Assembly (NCBI RefSeq): GCF_027580225.2
Contig: NC_073354.2
Span: 22,527,001 to 22,591,000 of the forward strand
Direction: 5' to 3'
Origin: Misgurnus anguillicaudatus
Taxonomy: Eukaryota > Chordata > Actinopteri > Cypriniformes > Cobitidae
DNA length: 64,000 nt
The translations under genes and the position numbers were made by a program. Shown here in pieces: positions 24,401 to 32,300 of this stretch (the first letter of the stretch is position 1; each line of letters starts with the position of its first letter). The notes beneath the pieces are model-generated. The model saw nothing but the letters and a program-made list of their open reading frames with translations. It had not been told where the DNA came from and did no database searches.

Positions 24401-25853
24401 GCTTATCCAGGATACTACCTCACCTTCCTCACGGGCATTGTCATCACACTTGCAGCCAGAGCAGTGAGTGACATAACACTGTACCAAATGTAAAAAACAA
24501 ACACAAAAAAAATCATAATGCTTAATGTATCTGTAATATAATAGAAATCCTTGCTATATTAATGTCTCACAGATTAGCAGGACCCGCCTGTAAAATTCAG
24601 TTTGACTATTGTTGTTAGATTGCGATCTTGCATTAATTTAAAGGACAAGTTTGGTATTTTACACTTAAAGCCCTGTTTTCAGATTGTTTATGATAAAATA
24701 GAACGGTCTTTTGCAGCGATTTTTGTTTGAGCATATCAGTGAACACCCCTGACCACTTGGTGAGTTTCACGTCTTTTTAAACGAAGGTTTAATGCATTTT
24801 AGGAAGGATTGTTTCAGTGCAGCTATACACCCATTGTAGAGGTGGGAGGTGATACAACAAACACCCCGAAAATTCTCGGGGTAGCCGCATATGTCGAAAT
24901 TTCAGTCAAAACCGTTCTATTTCATCATAAACAATCTTAAAACAGGGCTTTAAGTGTAAAATACCGAACTTGTCCTTTAAGTAGATATGATTACTAATCA
25001 AATTGTATTTTTTCCTTAGGTAAGGCATAATGTCAGACCATACTTCTTGGGATCACCTACTCACAAGTTCATATATGACATCATCACATGGGCGGCTACA
25101 CAGATTGCCATTTGTTACACAGTGGTACCATTTGTGCTGCTTTCTGTGGGCCCTTCGCTCAAGTTTTACAGGTGGGGGACAAATAACAAGAACAAAGTAC
25201 AAATAGAGACAGAGCGCAGTTATGAAAATGTGAAAACCACGCCCACCGGGGGGAAAACAATCCAACCGTCTCCACTGACTTTGTATTGCGAGAGGCCGCC
25301 TCCTTGTCATTTCTGGCCCATAACAAAAACAGAACAATGCCCAAAAGTCGCCGTGCGACAAAATGTACAGCCAACAAGCCAAAAACCCAGAAATAAGTTT
25401 TTATAAGCTGTCGAGCTGTAAAACTCAGCCTTTAAGAAGAAAAAAATTGGATCGCCGACTACGTTTTCCCCTTGTGGACGCAGTTCTACTAATAGTAGTT
25501 CTATGAAAAGTTGCCTGCTTCCACTTTTGTGTCTTTAAACACTCGTTTTTTTGGGGGTCGCAATACAAAGTCAATGGAGACGAATGGATTGTTTTACCCC
25601 CGGTGGGCGTGGTTTTCAGGTTATGACGCGCTGCGCTCTGTCTCTATACAGGGCTTCTGAGTAATTCAATTAATTTACCTACTCTCTTCACCACTCTTGT
25701 AGGTCTTGGTACTTTTCCCTCCACATAGGCTGTATATTGTTGGCCATCGCTCTGCCTGTGAAACCACGCCATCTTCGGCTGAAAGAGCAACAGGCTGCCC
25801 TCCAACCAAGTCTGGAGATCACAGACAGCAACCAGAAACAAAAAGCTACATGA
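9320..25853 (+). CDS. mboat2: mboat2, membrane-bound O-acyltransferase 2 (12 exons, 5' partial)
   Basis: Lysophospholipid acyltransferase of the MBOAT family. The family members of this type use acyl-CoA to re-acylate lysophospholipids (LPE/LPA for MBOAT2) in the ER membrane (Lands cycle). Twelve exons joined in phase give 470 codons plus stop, closely matching vertebrate MBOAT2 from the residue after its first exon to the C-terminus: 9320-9465, 11292-11369, 17335-17430, 17518-17573, 20962-21016, 22020-22203, 22821-23013, 23845-23948, 24027-24091, 24331-24463, 25020-25171, 25703-25853. Every exon is bounded by AG/GT. Numbering from the first visible residue, the conserved Asn segment DNWNIQTAHWLKR is at about 314-326 and the catalytic His lies in SAMWHGAYPGYY (His348). 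Many hydrophobic membrane segments are visible. The C-terminal tail is shorter than in human (520 aa in total there). The start codon and roughly 25 N-terminal residues are not in the window. The a/b paralogue is not determined. Confidence 0.95.
9735..10031. repeat. Hairpin repeat
   Basis: GGAATAATTGACTCCGGTCC (about 9887) pairs with the GTCGTCAATTATTCC end (about 10014-10029), around a CpG-rich loop. Confidence 0.65.
10465..10974 (+). mobile_element. 510-bp TTAA-flanked element
   Basis: Ends AGGTCACGTTCTTCC and AAAGAATGGGACCT, flanked by TTAA at 10461-10464 and 10975-10978. Further copies at 21453-21935 (reversed) and 4350-4622 (partial). Confidence 0.8.
11292..11369 (+). CDS. mboat2: mboat2 exon b
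   Basis: Completes Trp and encodes YALHFLLQSGITYG to GVEHMH, a short membrane-associated stretch. Acceptor ttatag, donor gtaagt. Confidence 0.92.
11479..12347. mobile_element. Long palindromic MITE, GATTAGTCC family, copy 1
   Basis: TTAA-flanked. The arms include CACCACCATGTCATCC and its complement GGATGACGTGGTGG. Same family as 57754-58670 and 60093-60848. The hairpin arms exceed 400 nt. Confidence 0.85.
12371..12672. mobile_element. 302-bp palindromic MITE flanked by TTAA
   Basis: AGGGATAGTTCATTC to GATGAACTATCCCT, with TTAA at 12367-12370 and 12673-12676. Arms of about 130 nt. Confidence 0.85.
13405..14221 (-). mobile_element. Truncated Tc1/mariner transposon
   Basis: The CACTCACCTAAAGGATTATT end is present on the left only. 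The other end and the N-terminal DNA-binding half of the transposase are missing, so the copy is dead. Confidence 0.8.
13491..14219 (-). pseudogene. Tc1-like transposase fragment, nonsense-interrupted
   Basis: DDE-type transposase of the Tc1/mariner superfamily. The downstream part carries YFQQDNVPCHKA and PDLNPIEHLWD, the conserved catalytic-domain region. The upstream part (from 14219) is in the same frame but separated by an in-frame TAG at 14013-14015, where a Trp is usual. The N-terminal helix-turn-helix is absent. Not functional. Confidence 0.85.
15268..15560. mobile_element. Palindromic MITE, AGTTCACC type
   Basis: Arms TCATCATTTACTCACCC and TTTGTTCTGCTGAACAC pair with the right half; the right edge abuts TTAA. 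Confidence 0.7.
15803..16710. mobile_element. ATGGGCCGGT-ended element (level 3)
   Basis: GGGTATGGGCCGGTATGAG left pairs with CCTTGTAACCGGCCCATGCC right. Confidence 0.65.
16112..16602. mobile_element. TTAA-flanked AGGGGCC element (level 4)
   Basis: AGGGGCCTTGGCAC left and GCCATGGCCC right, with TTAA on both sides. Intact innermost insertion, so the youngest of the nest. Confidence 0.7.
17335..17430 (+). CDS. mboat2: mboat2 exon c
   Basis: Encodes YCLVVALSYLSFCQ through RVYVFDYGMYSADFTG, strongly conserved in MBOAT2. Preceded by a 6 kb intron filled with nested mobile elements. Acceptor ttgcag, donor gtaaga. Confidence 0.93.
17518..17573 (+). CDS. mboat2: mboat2 exon d
   Basis: Encodes PMMVITQKITSVAFEIHD, the conserved MBOAT2 PMMIITQKITS block. 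The upstream intron is only 87 nt. Confidence 0.94.
17941..18220. repeat. Inverted repeat with CCGTTCACACC ends
   Basis: GCCCGTTCACACCGTAACTG left and GTGTGAACGGTTCTT right, AT-rich interior. Confidence 0.6.
18478..19437. repeat. Two interleaved palindromic elements (A-B-A'-B')
   Basis: Arm A (18480-18770) pairs with A' (about 18960-19213), and arm B (18774-18955) pairs with B' (19214-19437). All four ends carry TTTCCCCGCCA-type sequence. The order is interleaved, not nested. Confidence 0.65.
19622..19925. mobile_element. Inverted-repeat element with TAGACGGTTTCA ends
   Basis: CTATAGACGGTTTCA at the left and TGAAACCGTCTATAG at the right; no ORF. Confidence 0.75.
20962..21016 (+). CDS. mboat2: mboat2 exon e
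   Basis: Encodes MARKEDQLNRGQKLLAI, the variable cytosolic loop that in human MBOAT2 reads roughly FRKDEELTSSQRDLAV. The donor gttaaag is weaker than its neighbours, but both splice phases fit. Confidence 0.85.
21144..21382. mobile_element. Palindromic MITE, GCGGTTTCCCGG ends
   Basis: GGAGCGGTTTCCCGGACCAG and CTGTCCGGGAAACCGCCCC termini with paired arms. Confidence 0.75.
21453..21935 (-). mobile_element. 510-bp family copy, inverted
   Basis: Reverse-complement copy of the element at 10465-10974; TTAA at the right edge. Confidence 0.75.
22020..22203 (+). CDS. mboat2: mboat2 exon f
   Basis: Encodes RMPSLLEYFSYNCNF and GILAGPTCSYNDYIAFIEG, hallmarks of the MBOAT1/2/5 subgroup, followed by a variable loop ending NDPSPN. 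Donor gtttgt. Confidence 0.94.
22821..23013 (+). CDS. mboat2: mboat2 exon g
   Basis: Encodes TAVIQKLATCFISLMVFLSV, then YLYLSMLTTRPKYYFVWTL, two membrane segments. Acceptor ccacag, donor gtgcgt. Confidence 0.93.
23845..23948 (+). CDS. mboat2: mboat2 exon h
   Basis: Encodes ADAINNAAGFGFNGYD to RWDLISNLRI, including the family motif around WDLISN. Acceptor aatag, donor gtcagt. Confidence 0.93.
24027..24091 (+). CDS. mboat2: mboat2 exon i (conserved Asn motif)
   Basis: Encodes CATSFKVFLDNWNIQTAHWLK, carrying the conserved MBOAT Asn region that pairs with the catalytic His of the next exon. Acceptor tttag, donor gtatga. Confidence 0.93.
24331..24463 (+). CDS. mboat2: mboat2 exon j (catalytic His)
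   Basis: Encodes RVCYERCPYNPTAATF, then SAMWHGAYPGYYLTFLTG. The WHG His is the invariant MBOAT active-site residue. Acceptor tgtag, donor gtgagt. Confidence 0.95.
24642..24976. mobile_element. 335-bp palindromic MITE flanked by TTAA
   Basis: AGGACAAGTTTGGTATTTTA left and TACCGAACTTGTCCT right, with TTAA at 24638-24641 and 24977-24980. It lies in an mboat2 intron, 43 nt before exon k. Confidence 0.85.
25020..25171 (+). CDS. mboat2: mboat2 exon k
   Basis: Encodes VRHNVRPYFL to AICYTVVPFVLLSVGPSLKFY, a conserved late membrane segment. Open reading continues into the intron, but the conserved protein requires splicing at the gtgggg donor. Confidence 0.92.
25203..25648. repeat. Palindromic element in the last mboat2 intron
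   Basis: AGAGACAGAGCGCAG...CCACGCCCACCGG pairs with CGGTGGGCGTGG...CTGCGCTCTGTCTCT. Confidence 0.75.
25703..25853 (+). CDS. mboat2: mboat2 last coding exon
   Basis: Encodes RSWYFSLHIGCILLAIALPVKPRHLRLKEQQ, the last membrane segment and a short hydrophilic tail, ending in TGA at 25851-25853. The tail is shorter than the human one and diverges after the KPRH-like segment. Confidence 0.92.
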
Positions 25854-26810
25854 GTCCTGAAACGCCTTGCTGCATTTCAACATACACACAGACTGGGCAC
25901 ACGTACCTATTCTCAAGCCACACATGAAAAGAGTCATCCCTTGGCTCAGTATAGTGGTACCAGGATTTTACCATGATTTGAGATGATGGAATAAAACCTG
26001 CCTGGTATAAGGTGGAGTTGCCAAGAAAACATAGTTGTATAAAATTACTTTGTGATCCAACTTGCCACAGCAAGTATTAGTGTCCTGACCTAGTGGTCTA
26101 ATTTTGGGCTATAAATATAATTTGCTGTAGACAAGACCAATACCAATTGGAAAACAATGGCATTATTATATTTAAAAACTAAATGAGTTCATATGAAAGG
26201 AGTACCCAAAATAAATATAAAGTTGTCCCCAAAATAAAGACATGAATGAAGATACAGCAGCTTACGATTTGATTTCGTAAAATGGGGCCCTTGGATTTTT
26301 TTGTCATGTTATGTTTGTTGTAACGTCTTGTCCATGTAGTCTTCACATCAAACTCTGAAAGTTATATGTAGTACATTTCCACTATAAAGACCAGAGATTA
26401 TTTTCCCATAAACAAAAGTATTAGACTTATCACATCTCATTTGGGAGTGTTGAAAAGTAATCTTTAACCTGTACTGGAATGTTAAGGCAACATCTGGGGG
26501 AAAGTGTCTGATAGTACTGTTAATTGTTCGACCTTTGCAAGTCAGTGACAGTGAATCTGTATGTATAGTTTTGCACATTTTGGCCACAAGGTTTGGCCTG
26601 CTGAAGGTTAGAAATGAAGCTGATGTCTGTGTTCAAGTTCATTGAAATCGTGTAGGAGGTCCTCTGTCTGTGTGGACCTTGAATTTATTTTATTTTTTAA
26701 ATTATGTGATTAAAAGGGGCCTTTTACTACTTTGTGGTGTATTTTGTTCACTGGTAACCATTTTGTACAGGTCATGTGCAGTTCCAAATTAATAATTCAG
26801 TAATAAAATG
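25854..26810 (+). other. mboat2: mboat2 3' untranslated region
   Basis: No coding potential follows the stop. An AATAAA hexamer at 26802-26807 is the best polyadenylation signal before the next gene, giving a 3'UTR of about 0.95 kb. The exact cleavage site is inferred. Confidence 0.6.
26802..26807 (+). terminator. Likely mboat2 polyadenylation signal (AATAAA)
   Basis: Canonical hexamer in AT-rich context roughly 950 nt after the mboat2 stop and about 0.8 kb before the kidins220 CpG-rich promoter. Confidence 0.55.
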
Positions 26811-27599
26811 TCTGAAATATATTGATTAGTTACAAAGCTTTGTGCTATGAGTATCTCATGCTTAACATCTACCTTTTGCCCTGCAGACATAAAACATGCA
26901 CTTTGCGCCATCACAAGTAATAAGTTACCTGATCTTGGTTGCATTATGGTGTAGAGACTGTACAGATAAGGAAAAATGTCAACCACAGAATAAAATGAGA
27001 AAGACTTATAACAATTAATAATGTGCACACTTTACATCAACAACATTGAGCACATAATGAAGTAATCAGATTATATATCTTAAACAGTCTCGTTTTAAAA
27101 ATTGTAGGGTATCAACTTATTTTTTTGTAAAATACAGAGAAAAAGAAATGTTTCAATATGAGAGTTAACTGTAAAAAATAATTTAAATCCATATAATTTA
27201 ATTCCAGTGACCTATAATATTATTTCATTGAGATAATGAAATAGGACTAGATGATTTTCAAATTACCATTTTAATCAATAGAAAATAACACGTGTGGAAC
27301 AAAAATAACAATTAGTAAAATAAATAAATAATGGATATGAAATTGTTTGTTTTTATTTTATTAAATAAACATTTATTGTATAATATTAAAATAAAAATAA
27401 ATTACTATTGACAGCATCTTACGAAGTTTACCTTTAGCTTACCTTTAGTTTTAACTCTTCAGCAAAAAATGTACAACTAGATTTGTTATTATTAATAAGT
27501 TCAATAGGTCAATAAATCAATCAATAAACGATTGTTTTTTTTCATAAAGATTTACGATTTACCACAAAATTAACAAATGTGTGTATGTTTTGCATACTT
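26811..27599. other. AT-rich spacer between mboat2 and kidins220
   Basis: Very AT-rich, no exon, RNA gene or recognisable repeat ends. Confidence 0.55.
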
Positions 27600-27623
27600 G
27601 TGAGGAGATTCGAGTAATAGACG

Positions 27624-27631
27624 TGACGTCA
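27624..27631. promoter_or_regulatory. CRE palindrome TGACGTCA in kidins220 promoter
   Basis: Perfect 8-bp CREB/ATF site about 70 bp before the first upstream ATG of the putative non-coding exon. Confidence 0.6.
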
Positions 27632-27697
27632 CGCCGTGTGTTGCCAGGGACTCGCCGTCTCCGGGAAGAAGCACACAGCTCGCCCTTCCTCCTCAAA

Positions 27698-27724
27698 ATG
27701 GCTGTTGGTAAAGATGGTGAATAG
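27698..27724 (+). other. Upstream ORF in kidins220 5'UTR (8 codons)
   Basis: ATG in a strong context (A at -3, G at +4) followed by eight codons in total and TAG, inside the putative untranslated exon 1. It may dampen main-ORF translation if the transcript starts upstream of it. Confidence 0.45.
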
Positions 27725-27816
27725 GAGGAAGCGCCACGGATCGACATCTGAAGAGAAATACTCTCTTTAAACGAACCTCCATACAGCAAAGCATTTCGAC
27801 GTTTCTTCTTTGTGAG

Positions 27817-29174
27817 GTACGGCTCAGGGTTTAAATCGGGTTTAAATCGCGTTTGTGGGTTGATGCCGCTTGTGATTGACAGTTCATAGACTATTTATCA
27901 TGTCAGTTTACACGAGCATCAGGCTGTAAAAGTCTAACATTTTGATTATTTACTGCGAATAAGGTTTTGTTTGTAGTGTAACTGTACTGATATACTAAAT
28001 ATGCCGCTGTTTAATCTGCTCGGTGTTGTTTTATAAAGATTCATTGGCTGCTCTCCCATAGGGAATTACATTCGGTGCATCAACACGCAGACATTTCGAC
28101 CTTGTAGTAATAGATGAGACACAGCCCGTCCTGTTTATTTACAGAAATGCATTCTTTAGTATCAACTTACAAAACATTTATACAGCTAAATGTATATATC
28201 TAAAGGTGACTTTATAATGTTGCAGGTGTAATTGTTTTGTGCTTTATTTCCTGAGGACCCATTTATCCTAATTAAATTGTCATTTTAGGTTAATGAAAGT
28301 TTAATTTTATTAATATCAATATTGTTAATATTGCTGTCAGCTTGTACACGTGCATCTAAAACATCAAAATCAGTATAGTACAGAATACATACATACATAC
28401 ATACATACATATCTGTATATATTTTGTTATGTCTATATTGATGTTTCTAATTCAGACATCAAAATACAACAGTGATAAAATTATATGCTTACTAAAACAT
28501 GACTGTATGTGTACTTGCCTGGTTCCTATATAATGTAAGTCTTCTGCTATATAGACCCACCCAGCACTCCTTCTGCTTCCCATAAACAACATTTGATGTC
28601 ATTCTAGAGCAGACAGTACATCAGTCACATCTGCATCATAGGCATTTGACAAAAAGCAGAAGACACTGTCACATGTTCATATAGATACTTTTAGGCAGTA
28701 AATAGCTGCTTGGACTCATCAAGCTGCCATATTTTCTTTGTCTATTGCTGCATTTGCATTTAATAAATCCCAGCCTTAATTAAATGCTCAGTGAAGTGCC
28801 ACATACCGGTGCAGAATAAAGGTCAAACGCTTTAATAATATTATTATTATTAAAAATGTATTTGCATCGATTTGTGCTAGTTTTTTTCCATGCACACAGG
28901 GTGGTACAGGTTGTGTGTGTGTGTGTGTTGTGTCCTTATACATAAATAGAGAAACGGTTGTTATCAAGGACTGTGACTTGGAGACCACTGCTATCTCTCT
29001 ATAACATTTATCTACGCCAGCCCCCTTTCTCCTGACATTTAAATTTAATTGCCTGTCTACAATCTCCCATTGCGCTGGGAACAAAATAATGCTTTATCAA
29101 TGATTACTTAAATCCAATAGCCTTTTAAGGTGTACAGATTCGGCTTTTCCTAACACATTTGCCTCCCTATGCAG
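27817..29174 (+). other. kidins220 first intron
   Basis: Holds an ATAC tetranucleotide run (about 28384-28412), a GT run (about 28912-28929) and otherwise non-repetitive AT-rich DNA. Confidence 0.5.
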
Positions 29175-29199
29175 GGTGTCTGTGTGTTGAGCGGCAATC

Positions 29200-29331
29200 A
29201 TGGACACCACAACCTCCATCAAGATGACCACTCTGGCCATCCAGAATCTCTTCGGCTATGTGGAAGAAGAGAACCTAGCTGCTGTAAAAGCCCATCTCGA
29301 CAAGTTTAAAGAGGTGGATGGACGGAGTGAT
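29200..29331 (+). CDS. kidins220: kidins220 coding exon 1 (residues 1-44)
   Basis: ATG at 29200 lies 25 nt after the acceptor gcag (29171-29174). Encodes [11 protein letters not shown]..., then [18 protein letters not shown], the start of the ankyrin region. Donor gtaagt. Confidence 0.93.
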
Positions 29332-32300
29332 GTAAGTCTTATCTAATTTAAATCCATAAAAGTGACACAAGATGGTCAGCTGAAATGTTGATTAAAATAT
29401 CTCTTTTTCTTTTGGTGTCTCTTATAATTTCATTGACAGAATGGACAGACTCCTCTGATGTTGGCTTCAGAGCAGGGCAGTCTTGAGATTGTTCAGGAGC
29501 TCATCCGAAGGGGAGCAAATGTCAATTTGGATGATGTGGTGAGATAATGTTTTTTTTTAGCTGTTAGCTGTTTAGTAGCTTCCATACTTACTTCCATTCT
29601 ACCAGATCATGTACAGTCCTGGTCTCCTTCCAATTTTTGTTTCAAGAGCATATCTAATTACTTAAAGTTATTTATTAAAGCGTTATATCCTGCAAATTAT
29701 CTAATCTTACTAAACATAAAATTTTCATGTGGTGACACCCAATTTTTCACCCAATACCTACCTGCAAAAATATTTGTAAAAATTGCATTTTGAAATTAGA
29801 TAGACTTAGAATCTTAGACAGACACATAAGTCAGTTTGAATATTTAAACGTTACTTTATTTCTTGATATTTTTTGTCAAATATTAAAGGGGTGGTTCAAT
29901 GTTATTTCAAGCATTCTGACTTATTAACACAGTTATAGAGTTGTTTCCTCATGCTTAACGTAGGCAAAGTGTCAGAAGAGCAGTTGGGCGTGTTGCAGAG
30001 TATTTCTGTGCCGAATGCACTTCGGCAGGGTTTGTACAAGTTTCGGAAAGTTTTTTTCGATTACAGGTCCAGCTGACATTTCAGGGGTTTTCTATACGTA
30101 CTTCTTTATATGGGCGCTTCCCCCGGAAAACCGGCCCACCCGTCAATCAGCGGGAGACGCTAGAACTTGCAAACATCATATCACGTGACAGCTTTGTTTA
30201 ATTTCAAAACTCAACATTGGCACGAATGAAGTAGTGTGTTTTTGGATGTAAGGAGAAGAAAGTCAGCCTTATGGAAACAATGGATATAGTTTATTATCCA
30301 GGGTAGCAGCGGAGTTTTGCGTGTGTGTTTGATGCGCTGGATTTTCCCAACCGGGTCATGAGTTGCACGCGGTAAGTCTTATGTTGGAAATAGGCGCGTG
30401 CATATTATATAAATGACACGAACATGAAGTGAATTATAAGTTCAACAGTGTTGTAAAGTGTTGCATGAATTGTACTTGCTCCTCCCGTGGTATAACTCCT
30501 CCTTCTTCATTTTTTTGTACGTTATCGGAAAGATTCGGTAAAGCTAATCTTTCTTTTATAAATCTGATTAAACTAAAGACTCTTCGGAGATAAAAATGAT
30601 GTAATACTAATCTATAGGTACTCCATATTAACATCAGAAGTGCAGAAACAGCGTGTGTTACCTGAGCTTTAATGTCCTGTGTAAGGTATGGTGCCCCTTA
30701 TACTGTGCCTTAGGGCTTTTCATACAATATAGCTATTGCACACTCCATCACTGTTCCCATGGCAACATTATCCACTGGTCCAATAGTTTCCATAGCGACG
30801 CATCTCTCTATGTGTTTTTCTGATAGGATTGCTGGTCCGCGCTGATCTCTGCAGCTAAGGAGGGGCATGTGGATGTGGTGAATGAGCTGCTGGAAAACAG
30901 TGCTTATATTGAGCACAGAGACATGGTGAGTGCGATGATGTACCCAGCAGTCTACAGTGATCGATAATAAAACCAAAGTTTATGTCAAAAGCAACACATT
31001 CACGTTCTTTATTTTGTACTGTAATTCACATTTAAGAAAGGTCATAATCCTGCATCATGACTGATATAATGAGATGGCTTTGTGTCATGCAGGGGGGTTG
31101 GACTGCCCTCACATGGGCTTCTTATAAAGGCAGAGTTGATGTGGCAAGGGTCCTGCTGGAGAATGGGGCAAACCCAAACACCACTGGACAGGTAAAAAGG
31201 ATCACCTAATTGTCCTTTTAAGATATTAGATATCCAGATTTTGGCACCAATGGTGTATTCAAGCTAGGGCTGCATAACGATTAATCTCGACTAATCATGT
31301 GCAAAATAAAAGTTTTTATTTACATAATATATATGTGTGTATTGTGTATAATAATAATGTATAAATAAATACACACGCATGTAGATATTTAAGAAGTATT
31401 GACATGTATATAGTAGGGCTGTCACAGTTAAGAAAATTGGCTGACGGTTAATTGTCTAATAAATTGTGACGATTATGAAAATTGTCTGGTTTTTTTTGCT
31501 TTAAAAATTAATTCTCATACATTTTTTTGGTTGTTCATTAAATAATTTTCCCACATTGTTGTGATTATTTAAATTAAATCTTTTGCAAGGTTTACCTGCC
31601 TATAAATATGAATACACATATCACATATTTAAAAGTAATTATTTAATAAATATATATATTTAAAAAACTGAAAATACTGAAAAAAACCTGAAAATAAAAA
31701 TGCAATCAAAATAAACTGACTATACTGTACCAAGCCTTAAATAGTAGCCAATCCTACTAAGGTCATATTATTATTGGACCACATGTCTATAGTGGCTGCA
31801 AAAAAATCAATTCCTTACAGATCCTTAAGAGTAGCATCCATCCCTAAATTTGGAATTGCTGTTTTTGAAAATGTATGTTTACATGGCAGTTCATATTACT
31901 TATCAAAGTTTTGCAGCATTTCTTTAAATTATGTTTTTCCACTGTATTGAATGGCTTTGCAATGTATAGCGTTACACTGTCAGTTAAGGAGCGCCCTTAG
32001 ATACAGTTTCGTTTATACAGGCGCTGCAGCTCCCCCTTGTGTTTTTTAAAAAGATGTGCAATCATTGGGGTGATCTGAAATCATTGCAATTAGGTCAAAC
32101 AATCGCGATGAGACGATTATTTAATCATTGTGATAGCCCTAGTGTATATACATTTTTATATTTAACTATAATTTATATAAATATTTTATCTATAAATATA
32201 TTTTTTCTTAAACGTATACATGAATATGTGTGTATTTATGTATACATTATTATTATATTATACACAGTACACACACATATATGATGTAAATAAAAACTTT

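Larger units (their letters stand above)
27600..27816 (+). promoter_or_regulatory. kidins220: kidins220 promoter region and untranslated first exon
   Basis: CpG-rich island in otherwise AT-rich DNA. It contains a perfect CRE (TGACGTCA, 27624-27631) and ends with a plausible donor (tgtgag|gtacgg, GT at 27817-27818) that could join the acceptor at 29173-29174 before the start codon. The transcription start is not defined. A short upstream ORF lies inside. Confidence 0.65.

Noticed and set aside
25047..25406. 119-codon open frame (+)
   Set aside because: It starts within mboat2 exon k and then runs through the intron into a palindromic repeat; the conserved protein needs splicing at 25171.
28384..28412. 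Tetranucleotide run as a possible CRISPR-like array
   Set aside because: Simple ATAC microsatellite without spacers; the genome is eukaryotic.
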